Source: G963556115 sp963677015 (GTDB lineage Bacteria > Planctomycetota > SZUA-567). Taken from it: a stretch of DNA of 64,000 nt. The translations under genes were made by a program, and so were the position numbers. Positions within the stretch are counted from its first letter, which is position 1; each line of letters opens with the position of its first letter. The stretch is taken from NCBI GenBank assembly GCA_963677015.1, contig OY781533.1, positions 806,001-870,000 of the forward strand, written 5' to 3'. Below are positions 27,270-34,982 of this stretch, one piece after another. Under the pieces are notes generated by a model. The model ran no database searches. It saw only the letters and a program-made list of their open reading frames with translations, and had not been told where the DNA came from.

Positions 27270-29435
27270 TTATACTGGAGGGAAGCGCATGCGTATCCAG
27301 TCTCCTAATTTCGAATTATTGCTGCGCAGATTTTTCCAGAATAACTGGCTCAGTACAAATACCGCCAGCAGTACGATTGCCACAAGATTCCATTGGGTCC
27401 GGTCAAGAAAGCTGAAGTGGCGCATTGCATAATCCGGCCAGGCGAAGATAACACATGGTATTATCAGTAGAATATTCTCGTAGATTTGGTACCATCTGAT
27501 CTCAGTAATAAAGAAGCGCTGAGTTATGACGCAGAAGATAAGCATGGTTATCATGGCGGCTAAGAAGATGTACATGATTGTCCAGAAATCTTCAATATTT
27601 ACCCAGCTGCCGTTATCAAGTTTGAGAAGTAGAAATTCGGTATTGAAAACAAACATGAAGGGGAGAACCGCGGTTCTGAGATCATAGGTAAAGCCTTGAA
27701 GTCCGGTTTTTAGCGGATTACTTCTGGCTATTGCTGCTGCGGCATAGGCGGCAAGGCCAACCGGCGGTGTGTCGTCGGCGAGAATACCGAAATAGAATAC
27801 AAAGAGATGCGCCGCCAGCATCGGCAGGAGTATACCGGAATCACCAGCAAGCTGAGTTATGATGCCGGCGGTAAGCGATGCCATGACAATATAAGTGGCG
27901 GTTGTCGGCAGTCCCATACCGAGTATCAGTGAAGCAACCCCGGAGAGCAGCAGAATAAGAATGATGCTGTTGTTTGCAAAATGATCGACCGCATCGACGA
28001 TGAGCTGGCCTGATCCCATAGTGACAGAACCTACTATAATTCCGGCGGCGGCAACCGCAACTCCGATGGTGATCATATTGCGCGCACCGCTTATCATGCT
28101 GCTGACAAGTTCGGTTACTGATTTACGGAGTCCGGCTTTGAGTCCTCCCTTGTGCTCTCTAACGCATTTATAGCAGTTTCGTATAACAATCAGTATGCAG
28201 AGGAAGATGATTGCCCGGAAAGCGGCTAATTCAGGAGAGTGGCGCTGGATAATAAGTTCAAAGAGCATCATTGCAATAGGCAGCAGAAAATGCAGGCCTG
28301 ACAGCAGCGTTTCCATGAAATTAGGAAGTTCTTCCTTGGGTAGGCCTTTCAGTCCGAGTTTGCAGGCCTCAAGATGGGTTATATATATCAGGGCGATATA
28401 TGAGACAATAGCAGGAATGAAGGCAGCCCTGAGTACTTCAAAGTACGTCAGACTGCAGTATTCGGCGATAATAAAGGCCGCTGCACCCATTATCGGCGGC
28501 ATAAGCTGACCGTTGGTACTGGCTGCAACCTCTACTGCCGCAGCTTTTTCAGCTGGATACCCCGTCTTTTTCATTAGCGGTATAGTAAACATACCGGTGG
28601 TAACGGTATTGGCAATGCTTGAGCCTGATACCATGCCGGTAAGACCACTGGCAAGAACGGCTGCTTTTGCCGGACCGCCGCGGTAACGCCCGAGCAGGCT
28701 GTAGGCGAGATTCACGAAAAATTCTCCGCCTCCTGATTTTTCCAGGATTGAGCCGAACAGTACGAACAGGAAGACCATATTTGCCGAGACATCCAGAGGA
28801 ATTCCAAATACACCTTCGGTGCCGATTGCCAGTTTACTGATGATATACGGAACACTTCTGGCTCTGAATTGCATGGCATCAGGTATAAATGAAGCCTGGG
28901 CAAAGTTACAGTAAAGCATGAACAGCAGTGCCAGAATTGCCAGAGGCCAACCCAGAGCCCGTCTGCAGCCCTCCAGCAGCAGGATAATAACACCTCCGGC
29001 CATAACCAGATCCATTGTTGTCGGATTTCCCATACGGTAGGAAATATCTTCATAATATATTACCATATACATGGTGCAACTGACTGCTAAAAGCGCAAAA
29101 ACGATGTCAATTAGCGGGAGTCTGTCGGTAGTCCATAAACATTTTAAATGACTTGGCTTGAGCTTTTTGAGCATGGGAAAAGAGAGAAATGCCAGTGCCA
29201 GTGCGAATGCAAGGTGGATAGCACGTATATAGGAACTGTTAAGAAGCAGAAATTCCGGCAGTGCCAGCTGAAATAGGGTCCAGCATAGTGCTACTGCTCC
29301 GGTAATCCATTTGACAGTACCTTTATGCTCGCGAGCAACACTTTCATGCTCTTCGAGTATGCTCTCAGCGGTTGTGCTGTGTGAAAAGTCATCATCGGAA
29401 TCAAAGTAATGGTTGTCTGGGTGTTGCTTATTCAT
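27270..29435 (-). CDS. TRAP transporter fused permease (TAXI type)
   Basis: 721 residues, highly hydrophobic, with the 4TM small permease fused to the 12TM large permease. Typical segments are GREFVNLAYSLLGRYRGGPAKAA-like (here GGGEFFVNLAYSLLGRYRGG), GSSIANTVTTGMFTIPLM and LGMGLPTTATYIVMA. It works with a TAXI receptor to import a carboxylate such as glutamate or 2-oxoglutarate, driven by an ion gradient. The N-terminal ~45 residues are hydrophilic. It lies 125 nt downstream of the receptor gene, with a hairpin between. Confidence 0.93.
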   Translation of the reverse strand: MNKQHPDNHYFDSDDDFSHSTTAESILEEHESVAREHKGTVKWITGAVALCWTLFQLALPEFLLLNSSYIRAIHLAFALALAFLSFPMLKKLKPSHLKCLWTTDRLPLIDIVFALLAVSCTMYMVIYYEDISYRMGNPTTMDLVMAGGVIILLLEGCRRALGWPLAILALLFMLYCNFAQASFIPDAMQFRARSVPYIISKLAIGTEGVFGIPLDVSANMVFLFVLFGSILEKSGGGEFFVNLAYSLLGRYRGGPAKAAVLASGLTGMVSGSSIANTVTTGMFTIPLMKKTGYPAEKAAAVEVAASTNGQLMPPIMGAAAFIIAEYCSLTYFEVLRAAFIPAIVSYIALIYITHLEACKLGLKGLPKEELPNFMETLLSGLHFLLPIAMMLFELIIQRHSPELAAFRAIIFLCILIVIRNCYKCVREHKGGLKAGLRKSVTELVSSMISGARNMITIGVAVAAAGIIVGSVTMGSGQLIVDAVDHFANNSIILILLLSGVASLILGMGLPTTATYIVMASLTAGIITQLAGDSGILLPMLAAHLFVFYFGILADDTPPVGLAAYAAAAIARSNPLKTGLQGFTYDLRTAVLPFMFVFNTEFLLLKLDNGSWVNIEDFWTIMYIFLAAMITMLIFCVITQRFFITEIRWYQIYENILLIIPCVIFAWPDYAMRHFSFLDRTQWNLVAIVLLAVFVLSQLFWKNLRSNNSKLGDWIRMRFPPV

Positions 29436-29513
29436 AATATTTGTGTCTTCTCTTGCCTGAATAGATACTCCTCATGGCTGTATGGCGTGAGTCTTCTATT
29501 GAATTAGTAATCA

Positions 29514-29549
29514 ATACAGGGATAGATTCTAAAGAACCTATCCCTGTAT
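29514..29549 (-). promoter_or_regulatory. Intercistronic hairpin between receptor and permease
   Basis: ATACAGGGATAG (29514-29525) pairs perfectly with CTATCCCTGTAT (29538-29549), with an inner TTCT/AGAA stem. It lacks a strong U-run on the minus strand. It probably stabilises or partly terminates the receptor transcript, giving more receptor than permease. Confidence 0.6.
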
Positions 29550-29560
29550 CTGTGAAAAAG

Positions 29561-30532
29561 CTATTTAGTGAGTCCAGCTTCTTTAAAGTATTTTTCTGCA
29601 CCTGAATGATAAGGCGCGGATTTACCGGCGGTGGCCATTGTATCTGGGTCCAGATTAGCCAGAGCCGGGTGGAGTTTGCGGAGTTTGTCTACATTTTCAA
29701 ATACGGCTTTGACAATTTTGTATATGGTGTCTTCACTCTCATTTTCAGAGCATACAATTGTTGTCAGCATGCCGATACTCTCAACATTTTCTTCCTTGTT
29801 GGTCATATTCGGGTAGAGTTTTTTGACCGGGATAGTAGTCTTGGCAAAGTAAGGCATAGGTTCAATAAGCTTGTATATCTTTTCTCCCTTGATCGGTACG
29901 ATATGTACTTTGCGTTTTCCGGCAGATGCTTCTTTGAATGAACCGGCAGGGTGACCTACTGTATAGAAGTAGGCATCAATTCGTCCATCCTGCAGCATTT
30001 TAGCACATTCAGCCGCTTTAAGACCTTCGGCCTTGATATCTTTTTCAGGATCAATTCCGATGGCATTGAGAATCTGCATGGCATTGTTACGCTGTCCTGA
30101 TCCGGGATTTCCGATATTAACAACCTTACCTTTGAGATCTTCCAGAGAATTTATATTTGCATCGTCAGCTGCTACAAGTGTAACTACTTCAGGATGCAAT
30201 GAAAAAAGGAAGCGCAGTGATTTCTGAGGCTTTCCCTTCCATTCGCCGATACCGGTATAAGCCTGGAACTGTCTGTCAGACTGAGCGTAGCCGAGATTTA
30301 ATTCGCCAGAGAGGACATTGTTGATGTTGTAGACAGAACCGCCTGTTGACTCAACAGAGGCTCTAACCTTCTTCTTAGTAGCATCATTGATAATTCTGGC
30401 AATTGCACCGCCTGTTGGGTAGTATACACCGGTAACACCGCCAGTACCTATGGTAATGAATTCTGCGGCATTGGCCGGTAGAGCAGCAGCCATTAAGCAT
30501 AGCGCAATCAGTAGTGATGACAGATACTTCAT
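29561..30532 (-). CDS. TAXI-family TRAP solute-binding receptor
   Basis: 323 residues. Signal peptide MKYLSSLLIALCLMAAALPANA, then the TAXI signature FITIGTGGVTGVYYPTGGAIAR and STGGSVYNINNVLSGELNLGYAQSD-type text. NPGSGQRNNAMQILNAIG and ACFYTVGHP-like GRIDAYFYTVGHPAG complete the family pattern. It captures the substrate in the periplasm for the fused permease downstream. AAAGGAG precedes the ATG. First gene of a two-gene operon. Confidence 0.93.
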   Translation of the reverse strand: MKYLSSLLIALCLMAAALPANAAEFITIGTGGVTGVYYPTGGAIARIINDATKKKVRASVESTGGSVYNINNVLSGELNLGYAQSDRQFQAYTGIGEWKGKPQKSLRFLFSLHPEVVTLVAADDANINSLEDLKGKVVNIGNPGSGQRNNAMQILNAIGIDPEKDIKAEGLKAAECAKMLQDGRIDAYFYTVGHPAGSFKEASAGKRKVHIVPIKGEKIYKLIEPMPYFAKTTIPVKKLYPNMTNKEENVESIGMLTTIVCSENESEDTIYKIVKAVFENVDKLRKLHPALANLDPDTMATAGKSAPYHSGAEKYFKEAGLTK

Positions 30533-31078
30533 TTTGAGCTCCTTTGTTTAAAAACAGCGTACAAAAAGGGAATATACTCTATAACTGCGAGTATAATAGC
30601 ATATAGAAATTATTAAACTTAAACACACATTTACAGTTACTGTTATTTGGTTGTGATCCAGCAGTGTTTTCACACGTTAAATGCAAGATACAAATTATTT
30701 GAATTTGGTATAATTCAGTGTTTATAAAATTGTCTGGAGTACAGAAATTGACAATATCATGCCGGAGACTATTTTTACCGGCGAGTATTTCTGGTGTGTC
30801 TGAAAATACCGCATAATATTAAGTGATTATAGAAATTTTGTCAAGGAATTTTCAACATCCGGGTATTTGTTTGAATATTGGAATATGTCCTATTTCGGAT
30901 CTTAGAAGTGGTCTTATTATTGGTAATAAGTAGTTTTTTACTGATAAAAAGGGAGGATTAATGGATAAGTGCGGGAATATGATCGTTAAAGATAACGTGT
31001 ATAATTGTTGATAAAATATTGGATAATTAGTAAAAAATCTGAAAAAATCAGGCGGCAGGCGGAAATTTTCAGATAAAA
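30533..31078. other. Intergenic region with a possible 16-codon ORF
   Basis: About 550 nt, AT-rich, between the TRAP receptor start and the DUF445 terminator. The only coding hint is the 16-codon ORF at 30961. No RNA gene or repeat recognised. Confidence 0.5.
30961..31011 (+). CDS. Possible small ORF with strong ribosome-binding site
   Basis: MDKCGNMIVKDNVYNC (16 residues), preceded by AAAGGGAGGATTA, a near-perfect Shine-Dalgarno 5 nt from ATG. No homology is recognised. The strong ribosome-binding site is the only support, so it may be chance. Confidence 0.25.
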   Translation: MDKCGNMIVKDNVYNC

Positions 31079-31111
31079 ATACGCAGAATAGAACGAAGCT
31101 ATTCTGCGTAT
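31079..31111 (-). terminator. Intrinsic terminator of the DUF445 gene
   Basis: ATACGCAGAATAG (31079-31091) pairs with CTATTCTGCGTAT (31099-31111), followed on the minus strand by TTTTATC. Confidence 0.8.
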
Positions 31112-31143
31112 GGTATATTTTTAGACTCGATAGATAAAGTTTT

Positions 31144-31779
31144 TCAGCAGTATGTGAAGATAATGGATTGAATTATACCGATTATAAATCCGAGGATACC
31201 GCCAATAATTTCTATGAACTTAAACTCGCTGCGCATGACACTGAAAAGTATCTCTTCAATACGTGAACTGTCAAAAGATTCTACTTTTTCCCGGACTAGC
31301 TCACTGAAAACAACCCGCGATTCAAGTTCGCTTGCGGCTTTTTCAAAGAACTCGGGTACCATCCCTTCCAGTTCTTCCATAAGTACCGCTTTAATCTTGT
31401 TTTTAAGATCGTCGCTGAGGAAAGCACCGATCATTGGGTTGATAGTGCCGATACGATTATTAATAAAATCATCAATCTTGGCACTGGCAATATCAATAAA
31501 ACCCTGGTGAAAGGATTCATCATTAATTACCTTTTGCAGATCTTCATGGGAAATCAGGTTTTTTTCGATGGTTTTTCCAAGGTTTTCGGCAAGAGCTTTC
31601 TGGCGTTTTGGAAATATTCCCTGAATTTTGAATAAAATGAGATTAAGCGGGCGTTTAGGACGGAATAACATCTTTACCGCGATGTAGTTGGTAAGCCAGC
31701 CTATAATCGCGCAGATAAATGGAGCTAAAATAAATTTCCAGTTTGCCAGCAGTGCGGTAAGCAGCGAATCGTCAGGCAT
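31144..31779 (-). CDS. DUF445 membrane protein
   Basis: 211 residues from ATG at 31779 (MPDDSLLTALL); the frame extends 13 codons up to a TTG, but AAAGGT lies suitably before the ATG. One N-terminal membrane segment with GWLTNYIAVKMLFRP, the DUF445 signature, then a helical middle and a C-terminal hydrophobic hairpin (GGILGFIIGIIQSIIF). It resembles the short single-repeat members (YheB type). Membrane-associated, function unknown. Confidence 0.87.
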   Translation of the reverse strand: MPDDSLLTALLANWKFILAPFICAIIGWLTNYIAVKMLFRPKRPLNLILFKIQGIFPKRQKALAENLGKTIEKNLISHEDLQKVINDESFHQGFIDIASAKIDDFINNRIGTINPMIGAFLSDDLKNKIKAVLMEELEGMVPEFFEKAASELESRVVFSELVREKVESFDSSRIEEILFSVMRSEFKFIEIIGGILGFIIGIIQSIIFTYC

Positions 31780-31825
31780 TTTAACGGTACCTTTGGTCTT
31801 TTTTATCAGTAATAACAAATAAATA

Positions 31826-31852
31826 ATACTCGCTAGGATAACTAGCGAGTAT
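31826..31852 (-). terminator. Intrinsic terminator of tRNA-Ser
   Basis: ATACTCGCTAG (31826-31836), five-base loop, CTAGCGAGTAT (31842-31852); the minus strand continues TATTTATTTG. It ends the tRNA transcript just before the DUF445 gene. Confidence 0.8.
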
Positions 31853-31862
31853 CTATAAAAAC

Positions 31863-31952
31863 TGGCGGAGAGGACTGGATTTGAACCAGCGGAAGTCCGA
31901 AAACTTCACGGGCTTAGCAAGCCCGCGCATTAAGCCACTCTGCCACCTCTCC
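31863..31952 (-). tRNA. tRNA-Ser (anticodon GCT)
   Basis: 90 nt including an encoded CCA. The acceptor stem GGAGAGG/CCTCTCC, D-loop, anticodon arm with CTTGCTAAG (anticodon GCT, decoding AGC/AGU), a long variable arm as in class II tRNAs, and the T-arm GGTTCAAATCC are all present. Discriminator base is G, as expected for serine. Confidence 0.96.
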
Positions 31953-32026
31953 GCTTCAAACTCATGAGTTAATATAATATAACTATCACCAGCAATGTCA
32001 ATAAGTATTATGGCTTTTTTATGATT

Positions 32027-32058
32027 AAATTTCCCTGTTCACAGGAACAGGGAAATTT
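32027..32058 (-). terminator. Intrinsic terminator of the flavin reductase gene
   Basis: AAATTTCCCTGTTC (32027-32040) pairs with GAACAGGGAAATTT (32045-32058) around a 4-nt loop. The minus strand continues AATCATAAAAAAG, with few U, so it may act mainly as an mRNA 3' stem. Confidence 0.6.
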
Positions 32059-32078
32059 AACATTTAGTACCGTAAAAC

Positions 32079-32693
32079 TTAGGCGTTGTACCATGAATCT
32101 GCTATAGCTCTGGCTTCAGACTGAGCCGTTGCGACAATCTTTTCGGTGTCACTTCCAGGAAGGTTTATACCCCCGGCATTAACAGCTTTGAATTCCTTGA
32201 AACCCATGAAGTTGAAAGAAAATTCAACTATAGGGGTCAGGTGATCGGCAGCTTTAGCTACACCGGTATAGGCTCCGCCACTGGCGAATAGTAGTATCGC
32301 TTTACTCTCGGTACAGAGTCCGTAGTAACCGTTATCACCTGCAGCCCAGGTGGTTCCTTTGTACATCACAGAATCCAACCAGGCTTTAACAATTGCAGGA
32401 TATGAGAAGTTGAACATAGGGGTAGCGAGAACTACTATATCCGCTTCTCGGACGGACTGGGCAAACCGTTCCATTTTTGAAAGCAGTGCTTTATTTTCCG
32501 GGCTCAACTCTTCGCCGAGATAGTTCTGGTGAATATAGGCGAGGACTCGTGCCGAATCAAGCAGATCCGGGGTGTCTTCAAGCAGATCAAGGATTTCAAT
32601 ATCACCTTTGATCCCTTCTTTGAAGGCATCAAGAACTTTTTTTGTATGGGAGTAATCTTTTCTGGGAAGGTATTGCACTATTAGGGTTTTCAT
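32079..32693 (-). CDS. azoR: FMN-dependent NADH:quinone oxidoreductase (AzoR-like)
   Basis: 204 residues with the flavodoxin-2 fold. VQYLPRKDYSHTKKVLDAF forms the phosphate loop, ADIVVLATPMFNFSYPAIVKAWLDS is the AzoR signature, and FASGGAYTG follows. The family reduces quinones and azo compounds with NADH using FMN, as detoxification in the cytoplasm. AAAGGAG precedes ATG. It is 104 nt downstream of the sigma-54 activator on the same strand. Confidence 0.88.
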   Translation of the reverse strand: MKTLIVQYLPRKDYSHTKKVLDAFKEGIKGDIEILDLLEDTPDLLDSARVLAYIHQNYLGEELSPENKALLSKMERFAQSVREADIVVLATPMFNFSYPAIVKAWLDSVMYKGTTWAAGDNGYYGLCTESKAILLFASGGAYTGVAKAADHLTPIVEFSFNFMGFKEFKAVNAGGINLPGSDTEKIVATAQSEARAIADSWYNA

Positions 32694-32797
32694 TATTATC
32701 TCCTTTTCAGATATTATGCCATGCGCATTTATATATTAGTTATTGTCGAAATACGGGAGAAACCCTGCTCGTAATATTATTTAAACAGGTTTACGAC

Positions 32798-34336
32798 TTA
32801 TAACCAGCGTTTAAGGGTGTTTACAGAGATATTAAGTGTATGAGCGGCTTTTAAGTGACTGCCGCCGGCCAATTCCAGTACGTGTTTCATATAATTTTTG
32901 CGTATTTCACTCTCAGGCAATGCGGCTTTCAGTGAGCGCGGAAAATAAATTTCGCTGATATCACTATAAGATGTTTCCGGTTCTGCGGCAATTTCCTGTT
33001 CAATGGCTTCTTTCAGTGTAATCTTCATATATGCCGCCCGCCTGAGCAGGTTGATGAATTGCCGGATATTTCCGGGCCAGTTGTAATTCTCTGCTGCCTG
33101 CCAGTCTGATTCGGTTATTTCCAGAGTATAGCCGGTTGAACCGAGTTGGTGCAGGAAGGATCTGGAGATTGATTTCAGGTCGCTCAGACGTTCGCGCAGG
33201 CTTGGAATTCTTAGAGGCAGAACATTCAGGCGGTGATATAGATCCAGCCTGAAGCTTCCTTTTTTGATCATTTCCTGTAAATTCACGTTGGTTGCGGCTA
33301 TTACCCGTACATTTACCGGTCTCGGACTGATACTGCCAAGGGGGACGATCTCTTTTTCTTCCAACGCTCTGAGAAGCTGGGTCTGTACGGCAAGCGGCAG
33401 TTCAGCAAATTCGTCAAGAAACAGAGTTCCGCCTTCAGCAGCCTCGAAAGCTCCTATGTTGTCACTGATGGCGCCGGTATATGAGCCTTTAGTGTGGCCG
33501 AATAGTTTGTCATGGGCGAGATCGGTGCTGGTGCTGAGTACGGCGCAGTTTACTGCAATGAACGGTCCTTTTGAACGTTCGCTGGATTCATGGACAAGTC
33601 TGGCTGCAAGTTCCTTGCCGGAACCGGATTCTCCAAGAATCAGTACCGGAGCCTCAACCGGTCCTACCAGGGTAATCTGATGTCGGAGTTTCTTGAGTGC
33701 GGGGCTGTTACCGATAAGTTGCGTGCGCTCGCCATTTGTCCGCCAGTTTTCGACTTCATCCATATCCTTTTGGGTCGGCTCTTTTATGCCGGCTAATTTT
33801 CTGATGCAGTCGGTGTATGATTTTGTCTCGTCGTATTTAAAATATCGGGAGGCTGAAGCCCGGATCAGATCCTGCCACCAGCGGTGCTCTTTACTAAGGT
33901 CTTCGGTATTATTCAAAAATTCTGCGGCAAGCTGGAGTAATGAAATCAGGCGGCTGTCTTCTTCAAGCTCTAAATAGCTGGCGGTGAGAGCAGAGTTGCT
34001 GGCGAACTCTTTAAAGCAAGTGGTACAGACATCATTCAGCTCTGATTCATAGATAGTCATATATCCTCTGCCACAGAACCAGACAACACTGCATGAATTT
34101 TTTTTGAGTTTTGTCAGTGAACTGATTATGTCGGGAAGGTTTTCACCAATACCTACACCGCAGATATAAATGGTATCGTTGGTGTTCTTTTCGAGTGTGC
34201 CGAGAGTTGTATGGAGACGGTTGGTGCTGGTGGTAATTATTTTGGCTTTGGGATATTTTAGCAGCGTCAAAGCGGCTGAGACAGCTCCATCAGTACCGAA
34301 GGTGGTGATAATCCGTATGTTTTTGTTCTTCCCCAT
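32798..34336 (-). CDS. Sigma-54-dependent activator with DHH-like sensor domain
   Basis: 512 residues. Residues ~205-430 are the AAA+ activator domain: Walker A GESGSGKE (235-242), the sigma-54 contact loop as GSYTGA (284-289) instead of GAFTGA, and Walker B GTLFLDEF (303-310). A Fis-like helix-turn-helix ends the protein (GGSHLKAAHTLNISVNTLKRWL). The N-terminal ~140 residues are not a receiver, PAS or GAF domain. They follow the layout of NrnB-type DHH phosphoesterases, but the catalytic positions are lost: TDGAVSAA replaces D-x-DG, ICGVGI the TDL motif and WFCGRG the DHH. This would make it a ligand sensor. Divergent from the CGGC gene, upstream of azoR. No sigma-54 promoter was found nearby. 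Confidence 0.85.
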   Translation of the reverse strand: MGKNKNIRIITTFGTDGAVSAALTLLKYPKAKIITTSTNRLHTTLGTLEKNTNDTIYICGVGIGENLPDIISSLTKLKKNSCSVVWFCGRGYMTIYESELNDVCTTCFKEFASNSALTASYLELEEDSRLISLLQLAAEFLNNTEDLSKEHRWWQDLIRASASRYFKYDETKSYTDCIRKLAGIKEPTQKDMDEVENWRTNGERTQLIGNSPALKKLRHQITLVGPVEAPVLILGESGSGKELAARLVHESSERSKGPFIAVNCAVLSTSTDLAHDKLFGHTKGSYTGAISDNIGAFEAAEGGTLFLDEFAELPLAVQTQLLRALEEKEIVPLGSISPRPVNVRVIAATNVNLQEMIKKGSFRLDLYHRLNVLPLRIPSLRERLSDLKSISRSFLHQLGSTGYTLEITESDWQAAENYNWPGNIRQFINLLRRAAYMKITLKEAIEQEIAAEPETSYSDISEIYFPRSLKAALPESEIRKNYMKHVLELAGGSHLKAAHTLNISVNTLKRWL

Positions 34337-34487
34337 TGTTTTTTCATCCTGATTATTTTATTATCTTTGAATTATTGTAGCAATGTGCATGTTGTATGTA
34401 AATAGAAATCGTCTGTTTGTCAGATTATTATCTGTCTGTCAGCGGGTTCTTCCGGGATAACATTTCTAAATGAATAAGGAGCGGCTT

Positions 34488-34913
34488 ATGACTGATTATG
34501 AATATGTGGTGGTTGTACAGTGTGATCTTGTTACCGAGTGGTGTCCGGGATTCTTTTGTGAACAGTCACTTTTTGAAAAGACCGGTGGTTTTGCCGATTT
34601 AGATCGTGATAAGAATTATCGGGCGACATTTATTTCCTGCGGCGGCTGTTGCGGTCGGGCATTGCAGCGTAAAGTTTCCAGACTGCTGAAACTTCTTCAA
34701 AAAAAGGAAGATATAGGGCGGGATAAGGTTGCTGTGCAGTTTTCCTCATGTATTACTCATGAGAGCCATCATGGGCAGGTGTGCCCACATCTGGATTATA
34801 TGAAAGATCTCATCCATAAGCTGGGGCTGGAGGTGCGTGAGGGTACACATTTCAGTAAAACCTCTGCCCGCAAGCGTGAAGAGGGAATTTATGGCGCCGA
34901 TAAGGCTGATTGA
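34488..34913 (+). CDS. CGGC-domain protein
   Basis: 141 residues from ATG at 34488, which has AAGGAG 7 nt upstream; an ATG six codons earlier has none. Signatures are QCDLVTEWCPGFFCE, FISCGGCCGR and FSSCITHESHHGQVCPH. Eight or more cysteines and several histidines suggest metal binding. CGGC-domain proteins are small cytoplasmic proteins of anaerobes and often lie near redox or metal genes; activity unknown. It is divergent from the sigma-54 activator and may be its target. Confidence 0.85.
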   Translation: MTDYEYVVVVQCDLVTEWCPGFFCEQSLFEKTGGFADLDRDKNYRATFISCGGCCGRALQRKVSRLLKLLQKKEDIGRDKVAVQFSSCITHESHHGQVCPHLDYMKDLIHKLGLEVREGTHFSKTSARKREEGIYGADKAD

Positions 34914-34982
34914 ATCTTCTGTAACTACAGACTGGTGCCGGTTATCGTATCAAGGTGGCGCTGAGAAGAAATGGCAGCTGCT

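Noticed and set aside
32694..32797. Possible sigma-54 promoter (TGGCAT) before azoR
   Set aside because: The GG element is present, but no GC lies at the required distance.
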